Part shown: piece after piece, positions 48,439 through 58,407 of the stretch
How positions within the stretch are numbered: position 1 is the first letter of the stretch
Layout: each line of letters starts with the position of its first letter
DNA from: Crithidia sp. LVH-60A
Taxonomy: Eukaryota; Euglenozoa; Kinetoplastea; Trypanosomatida; Trypanosomatidae
Length of the DNA stretch: 64,000 nt
Direction of reading: 5' to 3'
NCBI GenBank assembly: GCA_030078075.1
Contig: CP119637.1
Span: 434,001 to 498,000, forward strand
Program-made: the position numbers and the translations under genes
Notes under the pieces: generated by a model
Databases searched by the model: none
What the model was told of the DNA's origin: nothing
Seen by the model: only the letters and a program-made list of their open reading frames with translations

Positions 48439-50380
48439 ACACTGCTGCAAGTGCAGACAAACTCTTTGCTATTTTCTTTTTTCTTCGTTCGGACACGCCG
48501 TGAAGCTCTGCCGCCTGTTTTTTTTTTTTCTTCTGCATGTTAGAGTTGTAGCGATAGATTCGTGGTTTGTTGTTGTTGTTGACTGTGTGTGTGAAGGTGG
48601 CAATGCGGTACACATACTGTCACACTGTCATCATTGGTGTCTTTTATTTTCCCCCTTCTCTTTGTAGCTGTACTCTTACTCGTTTTCGTACTCAGCACAC
48701 ACACACACAAAAATTGATAAAGTTCTTTTGCAGCTCGTGTGTAGCTGTGCACTTCAGATGGCCGGGCACGCTGGCTTTACTTAGCGTCACTCTTCGAGCC
48801 ATCTTTTTGGTAGATTTCTTGTTGTTTTTTTTCAGTGGTGGTGAGTTTACTTCTTTTCTTTTGGTGTGTGGTGGACGTTGTATTCTGAGACGTCGTGTCT
48901 CCATAGACGCTTTTATCAAAAATTAGTTAAAAAATGAAACTAGGCGGTGATCTGCATTTCTGCTTGACCAACAAAGCAGCTAGGTGGACCTATACTACAT
49001 ACGCTCCCTTCTAAAAGAATTATCCTTCGTCGCCTTCTCTGCGTAGCTCATGTAATGAACATGTGCGGTGCAGGTTCTGCCCAGAGCGCAGCACCAGCAA
49101 CTACACGTTTTTTTTGGATGTGCATCTTTTATTTTCCACCCCCTTCCTATTCTCTCTTGTCTACTTAATTTGTTCTCGTGTCGTTTTCTACGTCGTCTCC
49201 TTCGACAAATACCCGCGGTACTTTGCACCGTCTGCTTGAATCAAGTGCTCCGGTTCTTTGGCTCTCTTCACTCTCGCCCTCCCTCTCCCATTCGCCTTCC
49301 CAAACAGGATAGCTTTAAATTAGGGGAAAATAATTGTGAGCTTGGCTGCAGCCACAACCACTCTTCACTCTCAGCCCTTACCTCGTTGCTGTTGGAGAGT
49401 CCGCACCCTCAACTTTCTGTACATATTTTCTCTCTCTCTTCTGTATCTCCACCCTGTCGCCTCCCGCTTGCTTCTGATTGTTTTGGAAATATCTATTCTC
49501 TCACTCCTTCTTGTTTCTTCTTTTGTTCCTTCACTTGCATCTCCATCTCACCGAGACCATAATTTCTTTCTTTTGCTCGTTTATAGCTTTTTACCTTCTT
49601 TCCGTATTTTTTTTTTCGGGGAATCTTCGCGACAAGCAAACAGAGCGAACAGGAACAGAATAGTTTAAGCGCAGGGAAAAAAAAGTGTTATCTCTGTTTC
49701 TGCTTCTTGTGTGTCGTGGCCGATTATCTCTGTGGCTCCACACCCTTAAAACGAAAAAAAAATACCCTATACGTGGAGGCTAGGGGAAAAAACACCATAC
49801 CCATATATCGACTGTCTGTACGTGCAAGTGCGTGCCAAGGGCTCCGAAGTGAGTCATCAACAGCTTATTATATATAAATAAGGGGAAAAGTGGTCTACGC
49901 TTTCGCTTCATCGGCGAAGTTGGTTCTCCATCTTTTCTCTTCCTCCCCAGGCTGCATGTAGTTTTTTTTTGTTGTTGTTGTTGTTTCTTTACATTCCTCT
50001 GCTGAGCGAAAAAAAAAAAAAAAAACAAGGTGGAAACGTCGCAATCAAGAGAACAGAGCATTCTCGAAGACTCACTTTAACTCCCTCTTCTAAATCACCC
50101 TTTTTTTCATCTTCCTATTTCTTTGCTTTTCTTTCTCTTGTGTTTTTTTTTCTCCGCGAGAAGGCGAACAAAGGCAGTAGAGAGACTGAACAGTGGCTGA
50201 CGACCGCCTCTGGAAGCGCAACAAAGTGCTGTTTTGCGGTTGGCGTCGCTTTCTTTTTTCTAATTTTATTTTAATTCTGTGGTAGAGATTCCTATTTGTC
50301 GCTTTTTTCTCAGGTTGAGATTAGTCACTGCTGAGATCCTTGCTAGCAAAACTTTCTGTCTTCCGTGAACACCTTCATAC

Positions 50381-50404
50381 TTCTCTTCTTCTTCTTCTTC
50401 TTCT
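50381..50404 (+). repeat. TTC microsatellite
   Basis: A perfect (TTC)n-type run inside the gene-free spacer, part of a longer pyrimidine tract. Confidence 0.85.
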
Positions 50405-51331
50405 ATTTTTCTCTGTTTTCGCTGTTTTTCTGTAGCTTGCTAATCTCGTCTGTTTTACTTGAACGTGTTGTATTCGTTGCTGCCGGAGAATCGCTTGGAG
50501 CGGCCGGAGTAAATTTGTGTGTCGCCAGCGCAAGCTAAAACTTCTAATTCGTACATTTACACTTAAAAAAAGAAACGCATTCAAATTGTGTGTTTTTTCG
50601 CCTGTGTTGTTGAACGCATTACTGCGACTTTTCTCTTTTTTTTCTGCTCTCCCTTTCGCGAACCGGACGCACAGTTTCCCCCCTCTCTCTCTTGATTCGG
50701 TGTTTGCGTGTGTACGACCCCTCTTTGCCGCTGCTTCTGGCCTCTCAGACACATACATACGTCGGGCAATCAGTCACAGAACTCCACACTCGCTTGATCT
50801 TCGTCTATTTTTTTTTTTTCTGGCTCCGGGCAAAAGAGTGAGGACAACAATCAGCGACGTGATCTATTTTTTATTTCCACATCTTTTTTCCCCTCCTATT
50901 ACTTAGAAGTGCTGTGGTATAGCGCTCTTTAGTGCATGCCGGAAACGTTCGCGTTGCGCACATTAACACAAAATCAAATCGCTCTAGTGATCTTTTTCTT
51001 TTGAAGATCCTTTTTTTTTTCTGACTCTTTTTCCTTTGTCCCATCACACATCTTTTTCTTTTTTCCTGCGTTTCACTTCACTCGTCTGAAATTTAAAGGG
51101 AAGACATACGTCAAGGAGCAGAGCGCCGCTAGAGAAGAACAACGCTTCCGAACTATTTTGGCGCCGGGAAAAAAAACACAGCCCATTTACAAAATAAGTT
51201 GTTCACTTTTCCGCTACCTTTCGAAAAGCAGCGCTACTTCTTTTTTCTGTTTTTTTCCGAAGTTTCCTCTCCCGCTTTTTTTTTCCTTCCTCCCTCGCTT
51301 CCCATTTACTTTTTTCACTCTTTTTATTAAA

Positions 51332-51357
51332 CACACACACCCACACACACACACAGA
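51332..51357 (+). repeat. CA dinucleotide run
   Basis: Alternating CA with one interruption, within the spacer upstream of the 1675-residue protein gene. Confidence 0.85.
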
Positions 51358-52148
51358 TACATTAGCTTTGTGGTGAGGCTGCTTTTTCCCCTTCCTTCAT
51401 TCTTCTCTGTTTTTTTTTCTTTTTTTTCTGTTGTCGTGTCGGTATTGAGCCGCTTTTCTTTCTCTTTCGTGCAGCGGTAGTGTTGCTTCTCTTCCTCTTC
51501 CTCATCCCCTCTAACGTTTTTTTTCCTCAATATATTTTTTCCCGCTCTCTTTTTTTCTACATTTCAGGGTGAATTATTTTCATTCATCTATTTTTTGTTG
51601 CTATACACATCAACTGCGGCCTTCTTCCTCCTCATTTTCCGTTTATCTCTGTCCTCCATTCGATTTTCTTACTCCTTCTCTTTCTCCTAGTCCTTGGCGT
51701 GGTACCTCTGTTTGCAGCGTAGAATTCTCGCAGATAGTGAGTGCTTCCTTTTTTGTTTGTTGTGTGGTGCTGACAGGTACACTGCCCTAGTCGTGGCGTA
51801 CGAATTGAGCACCAAACACCGCAAAAGACTTCTTTTTTGTTTGCTTCTATTCGTTCTGTTTTTGTCGTTATTATCTTTCCTTTTCATATCAGAAAGCTTC
51901 TTTTATTATCATTTTTATATAGCGCTCCATTCTGCCTTATTGTCTTGCGATCCAGGTGTCTAGGTTTTTTTTTTTCGGTGTGATCGAGTGTCGCCGTGCG
52001 TGTACGTGTGTGGCAGTCTTCTCGTTGCAGACGTGGCGAAGTCAGCCGACTCCCGTAAAGTACTGCACTCCTTTTCATTCCTCTTCAATTTTCAATCTCG
52101 CTGAAGCGCGTTGCACACGTACAAAGTTTCGTGTCCTATACGGTGAAA

Positions 52149-55100
52149 ATGCGGAGCGCGATGCAGCCGCGTGGCGATGCACAGAGTGGAGGACGTATCT
52201 CTGCCAACGCGAAACGTGGTGGACTGAGCGAAGAGCTTAACGCCCACCGTTTTTCCGCCGTGCTCGCACCGATCCAGAAGCCCGCCGCAACGCCGCCGCC
52301 GTTCCAGAGCAACATTGCGGTTGTCCGCCCGGTTCCCGACCTACCGCCTCTCAACCAGATCAAGCACATCCTCAGCTCCTCCAGCGTAGCCACGCCCTCC
52401 CTCAGCGTGAATGAGGCAAGTGTAAATGGCAACGCTCCCCGGTCTGCTGAAACGAATGCTGCTGCCTCAGGTGTGCGGCGATCCGACTGGAGGGCGGCGC
52501 ACGCCATTAGCGACGAGGTGGGCACCTCGCTGCCTGAGCTGTCGGCGCTGCCGGTGCCCGTGTCTTGCCCTCTTCCCGCCACCACCGGAATTCTGCCCGT
52601 CCTCGCCGTCGGCTCCCACAACATCAGCGGAACCGTGGAGACGCCGTGTGCGGCCGGACCAGCACGGCGCACGGTACACCGTGTCCTCAGCCTGCGCGAG
52701 GACCCGCAGTCGCCGCTGCCCAGTGCACAGGACCGCGTCTCGCAGCCGGGCCGCCGCATCAAGTTCGCCATCGACGGTGGCAACGAGGAGGCGCACACGA
52801 ACGCGGAGTTGACGACGCCGCTGGCGCGGCAGCGCAACGTTCTCGCCCCTCGGGACAACGTACCATTGCACAGTGAGACGGGCATGTACCACCTCGAGTA
52901 CCTGGACGAGGGCGGCAAGTTGCAGCGACGTCTCACCGCGTACTACCACTACTGCGCGGACCAGGTCAGCTTCGACGAGGAGGACGCGGAGGGGATGTTC
53001 ACCGACCACCTCGGCCCCTTTCTGCGTGAGTCACGGCAGTTCCGTGTGTACGTCGTGGACGACATCGACAGAGCATACGGTGTGGTGAACACTGCGGTGA
53101 CGCTCTCGGCCAAGGAGGAGCAGGAGGCCCACCCAGTCGGCTCGGCGACGTCGGACAACGGCACCGACACCGTCACCCTCACTGGCACGGTGGTGAATGC
53201 GCTGAAGGAGTGCGGGGCACCGGCATCGTCGGAGCTGCACGAGTCGTACCAGCCGCTGCAAGGCTCTGTCTTCGAGAGTGCGCTGCGAAAGGCGTGGGAG
53301 TTGCGCGAGAAGACACGCGCGGAGTCGCTGCAGGTGGCGGAGGCAGGAATGGGCAACTCCAGCCTCTCCGGCACGCTTCCCCAGTGCCAGCGCGGGTCGT
53401 GTCTTCCACCGATGCTTGCCTCCTCGATGCTGGCGGAGACAGCTGCTGCTGCGGGATCCCCTTTGGATGGTGGACGGAGCGGCCTCACAGTAACGGACAC
53501 GAAGAGCAACAACACGAATGGCTTGCCGGGCTACAACAATGCCTGCAACACTTCCCTGCCCACCTTTAAGGCCGAAGTGAAGGCGTCACTGCAGATGGAC
53601 ACGAACAACGACCCCTACGCCCCTCTCACCGCCCTCCAGCTGGCCACGGCGGAGTTGTGCGAGGCGGAGCTGACGGCGCGCCGCGTGCTGTGGACCTCCT
53701 TCCTCGCCGAGTCGTACGAGCTGCTCGTTGCCGCCGTCGAGTTGGGCACCTGCGAGTTCTTCCTGAAGGGGCTGGACGGGTACACGGACTCCCACGCAAA
53801 AACGGTGGCCCGAAGCAGCGCCAGCCTCAGCTGCTACCTGACCTTCACTCTCGAACATCATCTACCCTGGATGGCGGATGCCTACCTCGCAGCCTACAAA
53901 CCCCTCTCCCCGTCCCGCCCTAAGGCGGGTCGTCAGCGCTACGTGGAGGACAACAGCGGTGGTGCAATCGCCGCCGCAGCAGCTGCCGCGGTGGGTGGCG
54001 GCAACAATGGGAAGCCCCTCTCGGCCCGCAAGTTCCGCAGCGTCATCCACGGGGAGCAACGGCCTCTGCCCCTGACAGCCCAACGCGTTCTGCCAGCTGG
54101 CGTCCCCCAGTTGCCCCCGGTTCGGAGCTATATGAAGCACGGTGGGCCCTTCACCCCTGCCACGGCGGCCGTTGCGGATCAGCCGGTCATCTTCACCATG
54201 GCCTTCCTCTTCAGCTTCAGCTTTACGATTCTGACGGAGCTGTCGATGGTGGCGCGAACGCAGCCGACAGACATCGTGGCGGACGCGATGCACCTGCTGC
54301 TGCCCTGCGCCGGCAGCCTCACCAGAGACTCTCTCTTCACGTCTCTGACCCACTCCGCCTCTGTTGTGGTGGTGTCCGACTCGACGACGACGGCGGGGCA
54401 GGGCCACGACATGCTGCACAGCACCCCATCGACGGGCAACGTCGCCGCTTCCGCAAATGGCGTGCTGCCGGGGGACGCAGCGGGTGCGGCTGCTGCCAGT
54501 AACGGTAGCTGCACGGCTGATGTGATGGCTGCGACGGGGCGGGACAGCCTCTCGACCGCGTCGGTGCAGTCGCGGTTGTTGCTGCGGCAGTGGACACAGC
54601 TGAACCGGGTAGGCGATGCGCCGCAGCTAGCCTTGGACGAGTCCACTAAAGGGACCAAAGGGCTTATCGAGGCAAAGGCGGCGTCAAGCGGTGCCGTCGT
54701 ACCCCACAAGGCGGCGCGGCGCTACTCCAGCTACGACACAAGCCGCCAGTGGCTCAAGATGCTCTTCCGCTTCTTCCGCAACGAGGAGGCGCACAACTTT
54801 ATGAACGACAGCCCCATCTCGATGCGCAACTTCTTGCCGTTGCCGCACGTGTCGTGGGAGCGGGTGCTGCTGCGGTCGCACGCCATCATCGCCTGGAACG
54901 AGTTCCACCACACCGTCGTGGTCGCCTCGGACACGCTCTGGGGCTGCAAAGACAGGCGCAGGAACAGCCGGTGGCGCCACAAGGCGTCATGGGACCCGCA
55001 GCACTGGGAGCGGGCGATGCGGCACTCGGAGCAGGAGGCGCTCAACATGGCGGCCGCGATGCATGAGCTTTGGTACATGGCACAGGAGTGGTGGCTGCGC

Positions 55101-57176
55101 CTCGTGGATGCCGTCTTCTGGGTTACCGCGCCGATCGCAGGGTCCAAAACGAGCGGCGGCGGAATATGTGTGGATGGACGCCGCCGTGGCTCTCTCAGTC
55201 GCGGTGGTTGTGGTACGGTTGACAATGGTGGTGGTTGTAGTGAGAGGACGCGGCCGAGGGTGGGCGGGGTGTCGCTGTCGTCCCTGCCCCCACCAGCGCA
55301 GTTGCCGCCGTTGCCTTCCTCGTCGCGCTCGCCCCTCGTGCGGCAGCTCCTTCCATCCGACGCCCCCGGGCCAGGAAACCGGTCCGACGCGTTGCCTTGC
55401 GTTAGCGCCAGCACCAACCGCCGCCTCTCGCTCCAGAACTTCCTGCGCTCGCCACAGGAGCACGACACCTCCTGCGGCTCCCCGCCCAGCGTCACGAGCT
55501 CAGAGGTGGTGTGGGGCAGCAACGCCACGAGTGCGTCGAAGCAGACGGGCGACTCGACGCTGCAGCTGGTGCTGCCGCCGCTGAACGGTGGAGTCGGCGC
55601 GGTGCAGGTGCGGCCGGGGCTGCAGCGATTCGGTGAGCACGACACCCCGCAGCAGCTGGAGGCGTGGTCGTCATCGACGTCGGACGGCAGTGCCCTCTCG
55701 TTGTCTTCGCGCTCCATAATGAGCTCCGTCTCGCAGCCGAGCCCCATCAACCGTCGCCGGCGCAGCGCGGACAACTCGGCGAATCGGGCACCTGCTGGCG
55801 CGCAGACGACGCACACGTCGGACGGCCGCACGCTTGCTGCACTGCCGGATGTGGTGCTTCCTCGTGGCGGGATCGTGAACTTTGCGTTGCAAGCGGCTGC
55901 AGCGGCCTACTGCTGCGGCGACGGGGACCTCTCGTGCAACAACTCGCGCCTCTTGGTGCCGGCGATGGCCGTGGTCATCTCTGGCTTCTACAAGGGCCTC
56001 CCAGGCGACTGGGAACTGATGCTCCTCGTCCGCAGCCAGTCCTTTGCACGTGCTCTTTGGGTGGAGCAGGAGCGCTTCGAGCACGAGCAGCTGGTGCAGC
56101 ACCGCAACCGCTGCCTCTCCACCGACCTCGCCTGTGCCGCGATGGAGCTGATGATTCACGACGAGGAGGACAAGTGGCTGGCGCACCGCCGCAACACCGC
56201 CAGGTACGCCTGGGATCAGGTGCACATGGAGAAGATGATCGTCCTGGGCCAGTGGGCACGCGAGCGGGAGCAGCTGGACTTCGTGATGTTCGCCACCTTG
56301 TCGCTCGAGTCGTTGGCCGAGCTGCAGCTGGAGGTGCTGGCGCGTCTCGTGGAGGACTTTGGTGTGCTGATCCGCGAGACGCGGTCGTGGGTGCCCTCGC
56401 AGACGGCGCATCAGCGACGGCTCACGACTGCTACGCTGGCGCTGGGGCCCAGCAACTCGAACAGCACGGTCGAGGAGGCGACGGAGGCGGCGCAGCGGCG
56501 GGCAGCGGAGGACTCGGCAAAGACGAAGACGAACTCCTCAAGGGAGAAATCCGACGCGGCGTCCGGGCACTCGTTCAACTTCTGGGGCTACGGCGCCTTC
56601 TTGCCCTCCGCCAACTCACCCGTCGGCTTCAATGACGGGCTGGTGGTGATGTCGCGCCTCTGCCGCGATATGCGGCTGCGTGGACGGCGTCTCCGCACGC
56701 ACTGGTTTGTGAACGACGACGACTCGGAGGAGCGTGGGGAGGGGCAGGTGGCCTCGCCCGCCTTCCACGACATCCGCTATGCCAATCACGACACCTACAC
56801 GGGTTTCACACGCGTGCAGATGTCCGATGAGTCTGGCGAGGACGAGGATGGTGGGCTGGAGGTTGACGAGACCCACACGCCGCGTGGCCGCACGGACAGC
56901 ATGACGGACATTCACCGCGAGGGTGAGTTTGGCGCGGGGCGGATGCTGCGGCACGGCCTTGGCAACTACGCCTCCAAGGCGCTGGGCTACACCTACGTCG
57001 GCGGCTGGTATCTTGACCGCCCGCACGGTGACGGCGCGCTGCTCTTCAATGGGTCGTTTCCGTGGGAGACGCGAACAGACGGGGCAAAGAAGTCGCTCTT
57101 CTTGGTCTTTGGCCGCTGGGAACATGGGCGTCTCGCGCACGTTCACCTGTCGTTTTCTGGTGTCCCGCTTTGTTAA
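52149..57176 (+). CDS. Very large unrecognised protein with a C-terminal MORN-like motif
   Basis: 1675 residues from the ATG at 52149; an in-frame GTG 18 nt upstream is not favoured. No known family was recognised over most of the length. It alternates Ser/Gly/Ala-rich disordered stretches (e.g. ~1010-1250) with helical, Trp/Glu/Arg-rich blocks: AELTARRVLWTSFLAESYEL (~510), WLKMLFRFFRNEEAHNFMND (~865), EALNMAAAMHELWYMAQEWW (~965), and ~1300-1425 with WVEQERFEHEQLVQHRNR and KWLAHRRNTARYAWDQVHME. A single MORN-like unit, YVGGWYLDRPHGDGALLF (1616-1633), lies near the end. One moderately hydrophobic segment (AFLFSFSFTILTEL) at ~684 is too polar-flanked to call a membrane helix confidently. Coding bias is strong throughout, so it is a real gene; function unknown, possibly a cytoskeletal scaffold. 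Confidence 0.8.
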   Translation: MRSAMQPRGDAQSGGRISANAKRGGLSEELNAHRFSAVLAPIQKPAATPPPFQSNIAVVRPVPDLPPLNQIKHILSSSSVATPSLSVNEASVNGNAPRSAETNAAASGVRRSDWRAAHAISDEVGTSLPELSALPVPVSCPLPATTGILPVLAVGSHNISGTVETPCAAGPARRTVHRVLSLREDPQSPLPSAQDRVSQPGRRIKFAIDGGNEEAHTNAELTTPLARQRNVLAPRDNVPLHSETGMYHLEYLDEGGKLQRRLTAYYHYCADQVSFDEEDAEGMFTDHLGPFLRESRQFRVYVVDDIDRAYGVVNTAVTLSAKEEQEAHPVGSATSDNGTDTVTLTGTVVNALKECGAPASSELHESYQPLQGSVFESALRKAWELREKTRAESLQVAEAGMGNSSLSGTLPQCQRGSCLPPMLASSMLAETAAAAGSPLDGGRSGLTVTDTKSNNTNGLPGYNNACNTSLPTFKAEVKASLQMDTNNDPYAPLTALQLATAELCEAELTARRVLWTSFLAESYELLVAAVELGTCEFFLKGLDGYTDSHAKTVARSSASLSCYLTFTLEHHLPWMADAYLAAYKPLSPSRPKAGRQRYVEDNSGGAIAAAAAAAVGGGNNGKPLSARKFRSVIHGEQRPLPLTAQRVLPAGVPQLPPVRSYMKHGGPFTPATAAVADQPVIFTMAFLFSFSFTILTELSMVARTQPTDIVADAMHLLLPCAGSLTRDSLFTSLTHSASVVVVSDSTTTAGQGHDMLHSTPSTGNVAASANGVLPGDAAGAAAASNGSCTADVMAATGRDSLSTASVQSRLLLRQWTQLNRVGDAPQLALDESTKGTKGLIEAKAASSGAVVPHKAARRYSSYDTSRQWLKMLFRFFRNEEAHNFMNDSPISMRNFLPLPHVSWERVLLRSHAIIAWNEFHHTVVVASDTLWGCKDRRRNSRWRHKASWDPQHWERAMRHSEQEALNMAAAMHELWYMAQEWWLRLVDAVFWVTAPIAGSKTSGGGICVDGRRRGSLSRGGCGTVDNGGGCSERTRPRVGGVSLSSLPPPAQLPPLPSSSRSPLVRQLLPSDAPGPGNRSDALPCVSASTNRRLSLQNFLRSPQEHDTSCGSPPSVTSSEVVWGSNATSASKQTGDSTLQLVLPPLNGGVGAVQVRPGLQRFGEHDTPQQLEAWSSSTSDGSALSLSSRSIMSSVSQPSPINRRRRSADNSANRAPAGAQTTHTSDGRTLAALPDVVLPRGGIVNFALQAAAAAYCCGDGDLSCNNSRLLVPAMAVVISGFYKGLPGDWELMLLVRSQSFARALWVEQERFEHEQLVQHRNRCLSTDLACAAMELMIHDEEDKWLAHRRNTARYAWDQVHMEKMIVLGQWAREREQLDFVMFATLSLESLAELQLEVLARLVEDFGVLIRETRSWVPSQTAHQRRLTTATLALGPSNSNSTVEEATEAAQRRAAEDSAKTKTNSSREKSDAASGHSFNFWGYGAFLPSANSPVGFNDGLVVMSRLCRDMRLRGRRLRTHWFVNDDDSEERGEGQVASPAFHDIRYANHDTYTGFTRVQMSDESGEDEDGGLEVDETHTPRGRTDSMTDIHREGEFGAGRMLRHGLGNYASKALGYTYVGGWYLDRPHGDGALLFNGSFPWETRTDGAKKSLFLVFGRWEHGRLAHVHLSFSGVPLC

Positions 57177-58407
57177 TAACGATGGACTGCAGCGCTGCCT
57201 GTTCAGTAGCGTAACGCCGTGAACGTCGAGAAAACGTATATATGTACTTGTGTATTCTGTGTGTGTTTGTGAGAGAGTAGTAGTTTTGTTTTTGTTTTTT
57301 ACTGTCTTCCTGCATCCTCCTCTCCTTTGCAACTTCTATACCCACCTTTTTTTTTTCCTCTTCGAATTGTTTTCTTCGTGGCCCTTTCTCCTCTGCTTTA
57401 CTTCTTCTTTTTTTTATTGTTTGATCTTCTACGTTGTTGCCCGCCCCTGCTCCGAGGTTCTCATCATCACCTTTTTTTGCTATACACTTCCGCGTTGCGG
57501 GTCCGGCATCGACGATACTCTTCTTTCTTTTTCTACACACGTAAACACTTTCACCCAAATAAGCAAACAAAACAAAAACGTCTCTCAGCGATATCCTGAA
57601 CCCTCGTTTTTCTCTTTCGATTCCTCTTCGTGTAATAAATGTTGTGTCTGTGTGTGTGTGTGTGTGCCTGTGCGTTGCTGTGCGTCTCTTTGTTTTCCTT
57701 CTGCCCCCGCAACACTACTCTTGCTGCATGGAAGCAGCACAAGCGTTCTTTCCCTCCCTCTCTTCTTGTGCTGTGGTGTGCTCATCTCGCACCTTCCATT
57801 CATGATAACTATAAGCTTGTTTTTTTTTTCTAAAGCTAAAGCTCCCCGTCACTTTTTGAACTCCTTGGCGTTGTGCTTTGCAGCGCGAAGGTAGGGTGTT
57901 GCTCTTCTTCTTTCCGGAGGATAAGCGTCAGCAACTCTTTTTCTTTTTCTCATTAATTGAAAGGGTCCATAGACACACATTCGTTATTATTATTTTTTGC
58001 AACGCAAAAATAATTGAATCGGGGTGCGAGAGGGCAAAGGTGCAGCCACGACAGCAAAGAAGCGGAAATGAGTTCTCTGTTCGTCTGCAATTCTGCGCAG
58101 CTTCATTAGAGGGGAAAAGCAGTGTTGACGTGTTGCACTCTTCAACCTACGGATATAAAGAAAAAGCTCTTTGGCACAAAGCTTAGGTCTGTTTTGTTTT
58201 GTCCTGCAGCAGAAGCTATAGGCTCGAATTCTCCTCTCTACTTTTGTTGAGTATGTAATCTACTGTGCGTCAGGTCATCTATTCCTCCTGTGCTGCAAAC
58301 TTCTTCTCTGCTTTTCTCTTTCTTCTCTCTCGTCTTCTACTTCTTTTTTTTTTTTTGTGCACAGCGTGGGCACTGAAACGCAGCTGCGCTTTCTTTTTCC
58401 CCCCAAA
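57177..58407. other. Intergenic spacer
   Basis: About 1.23 kb, pyrimidine-rich. It contains a TG run (57644-57666) and a 214-codon frame (57250-57894) of Phe/Cys/Leu-rich sequence, judged noncoding. The right end is the acceptor region for the next gene. Confidence 0.6.
58326..58364 (+). promoter_or_regulatory. Predicted spliced-leader acceptor (1134-residue protein gene)
   Basis: A long C/T tract (58326-58356) followed by GTGCACAG with the AG at 58363-58364. It leaves a 43-nt 5' UTR and supports the ATG at 58408 over the upstream in-frame GTG. Confidence 0.65.

Larger units (their letters stand above)
48439..52148. other. Longest gene-free spacer of the window
   Basis: 3.7 kb, extremely pyrimidine-rich on the + strand with many T6-T12 runs, an A17 run at 50009-50025, a TTC microsatellite (50381-50404) and a CA run (51332-51357). 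Open frames of 100-164 codons (e.g. 49068-49562, 50517-50906) translate to Leu/Phe/Ser-rich strings and are not convincing. Several pyrimidine tract + AG pairs occur, so the downstream gene may have a long or alternatively spliced 5' UTR. Confidence 0.55.

Noticed and set aside
49068-49562. 164-codon frame in the long spacer
   Set aside because: Ser/Leu/Phe-rich, not resembling any family; codon use unlike neighbouring genes.
57250-57894. 214-codon + strand frame upstream of the 1134-residue gene
   Set aside because: Phe/Cys/Leu-rich, spans a TG microsatellite and T runs; typical UTR artefact.
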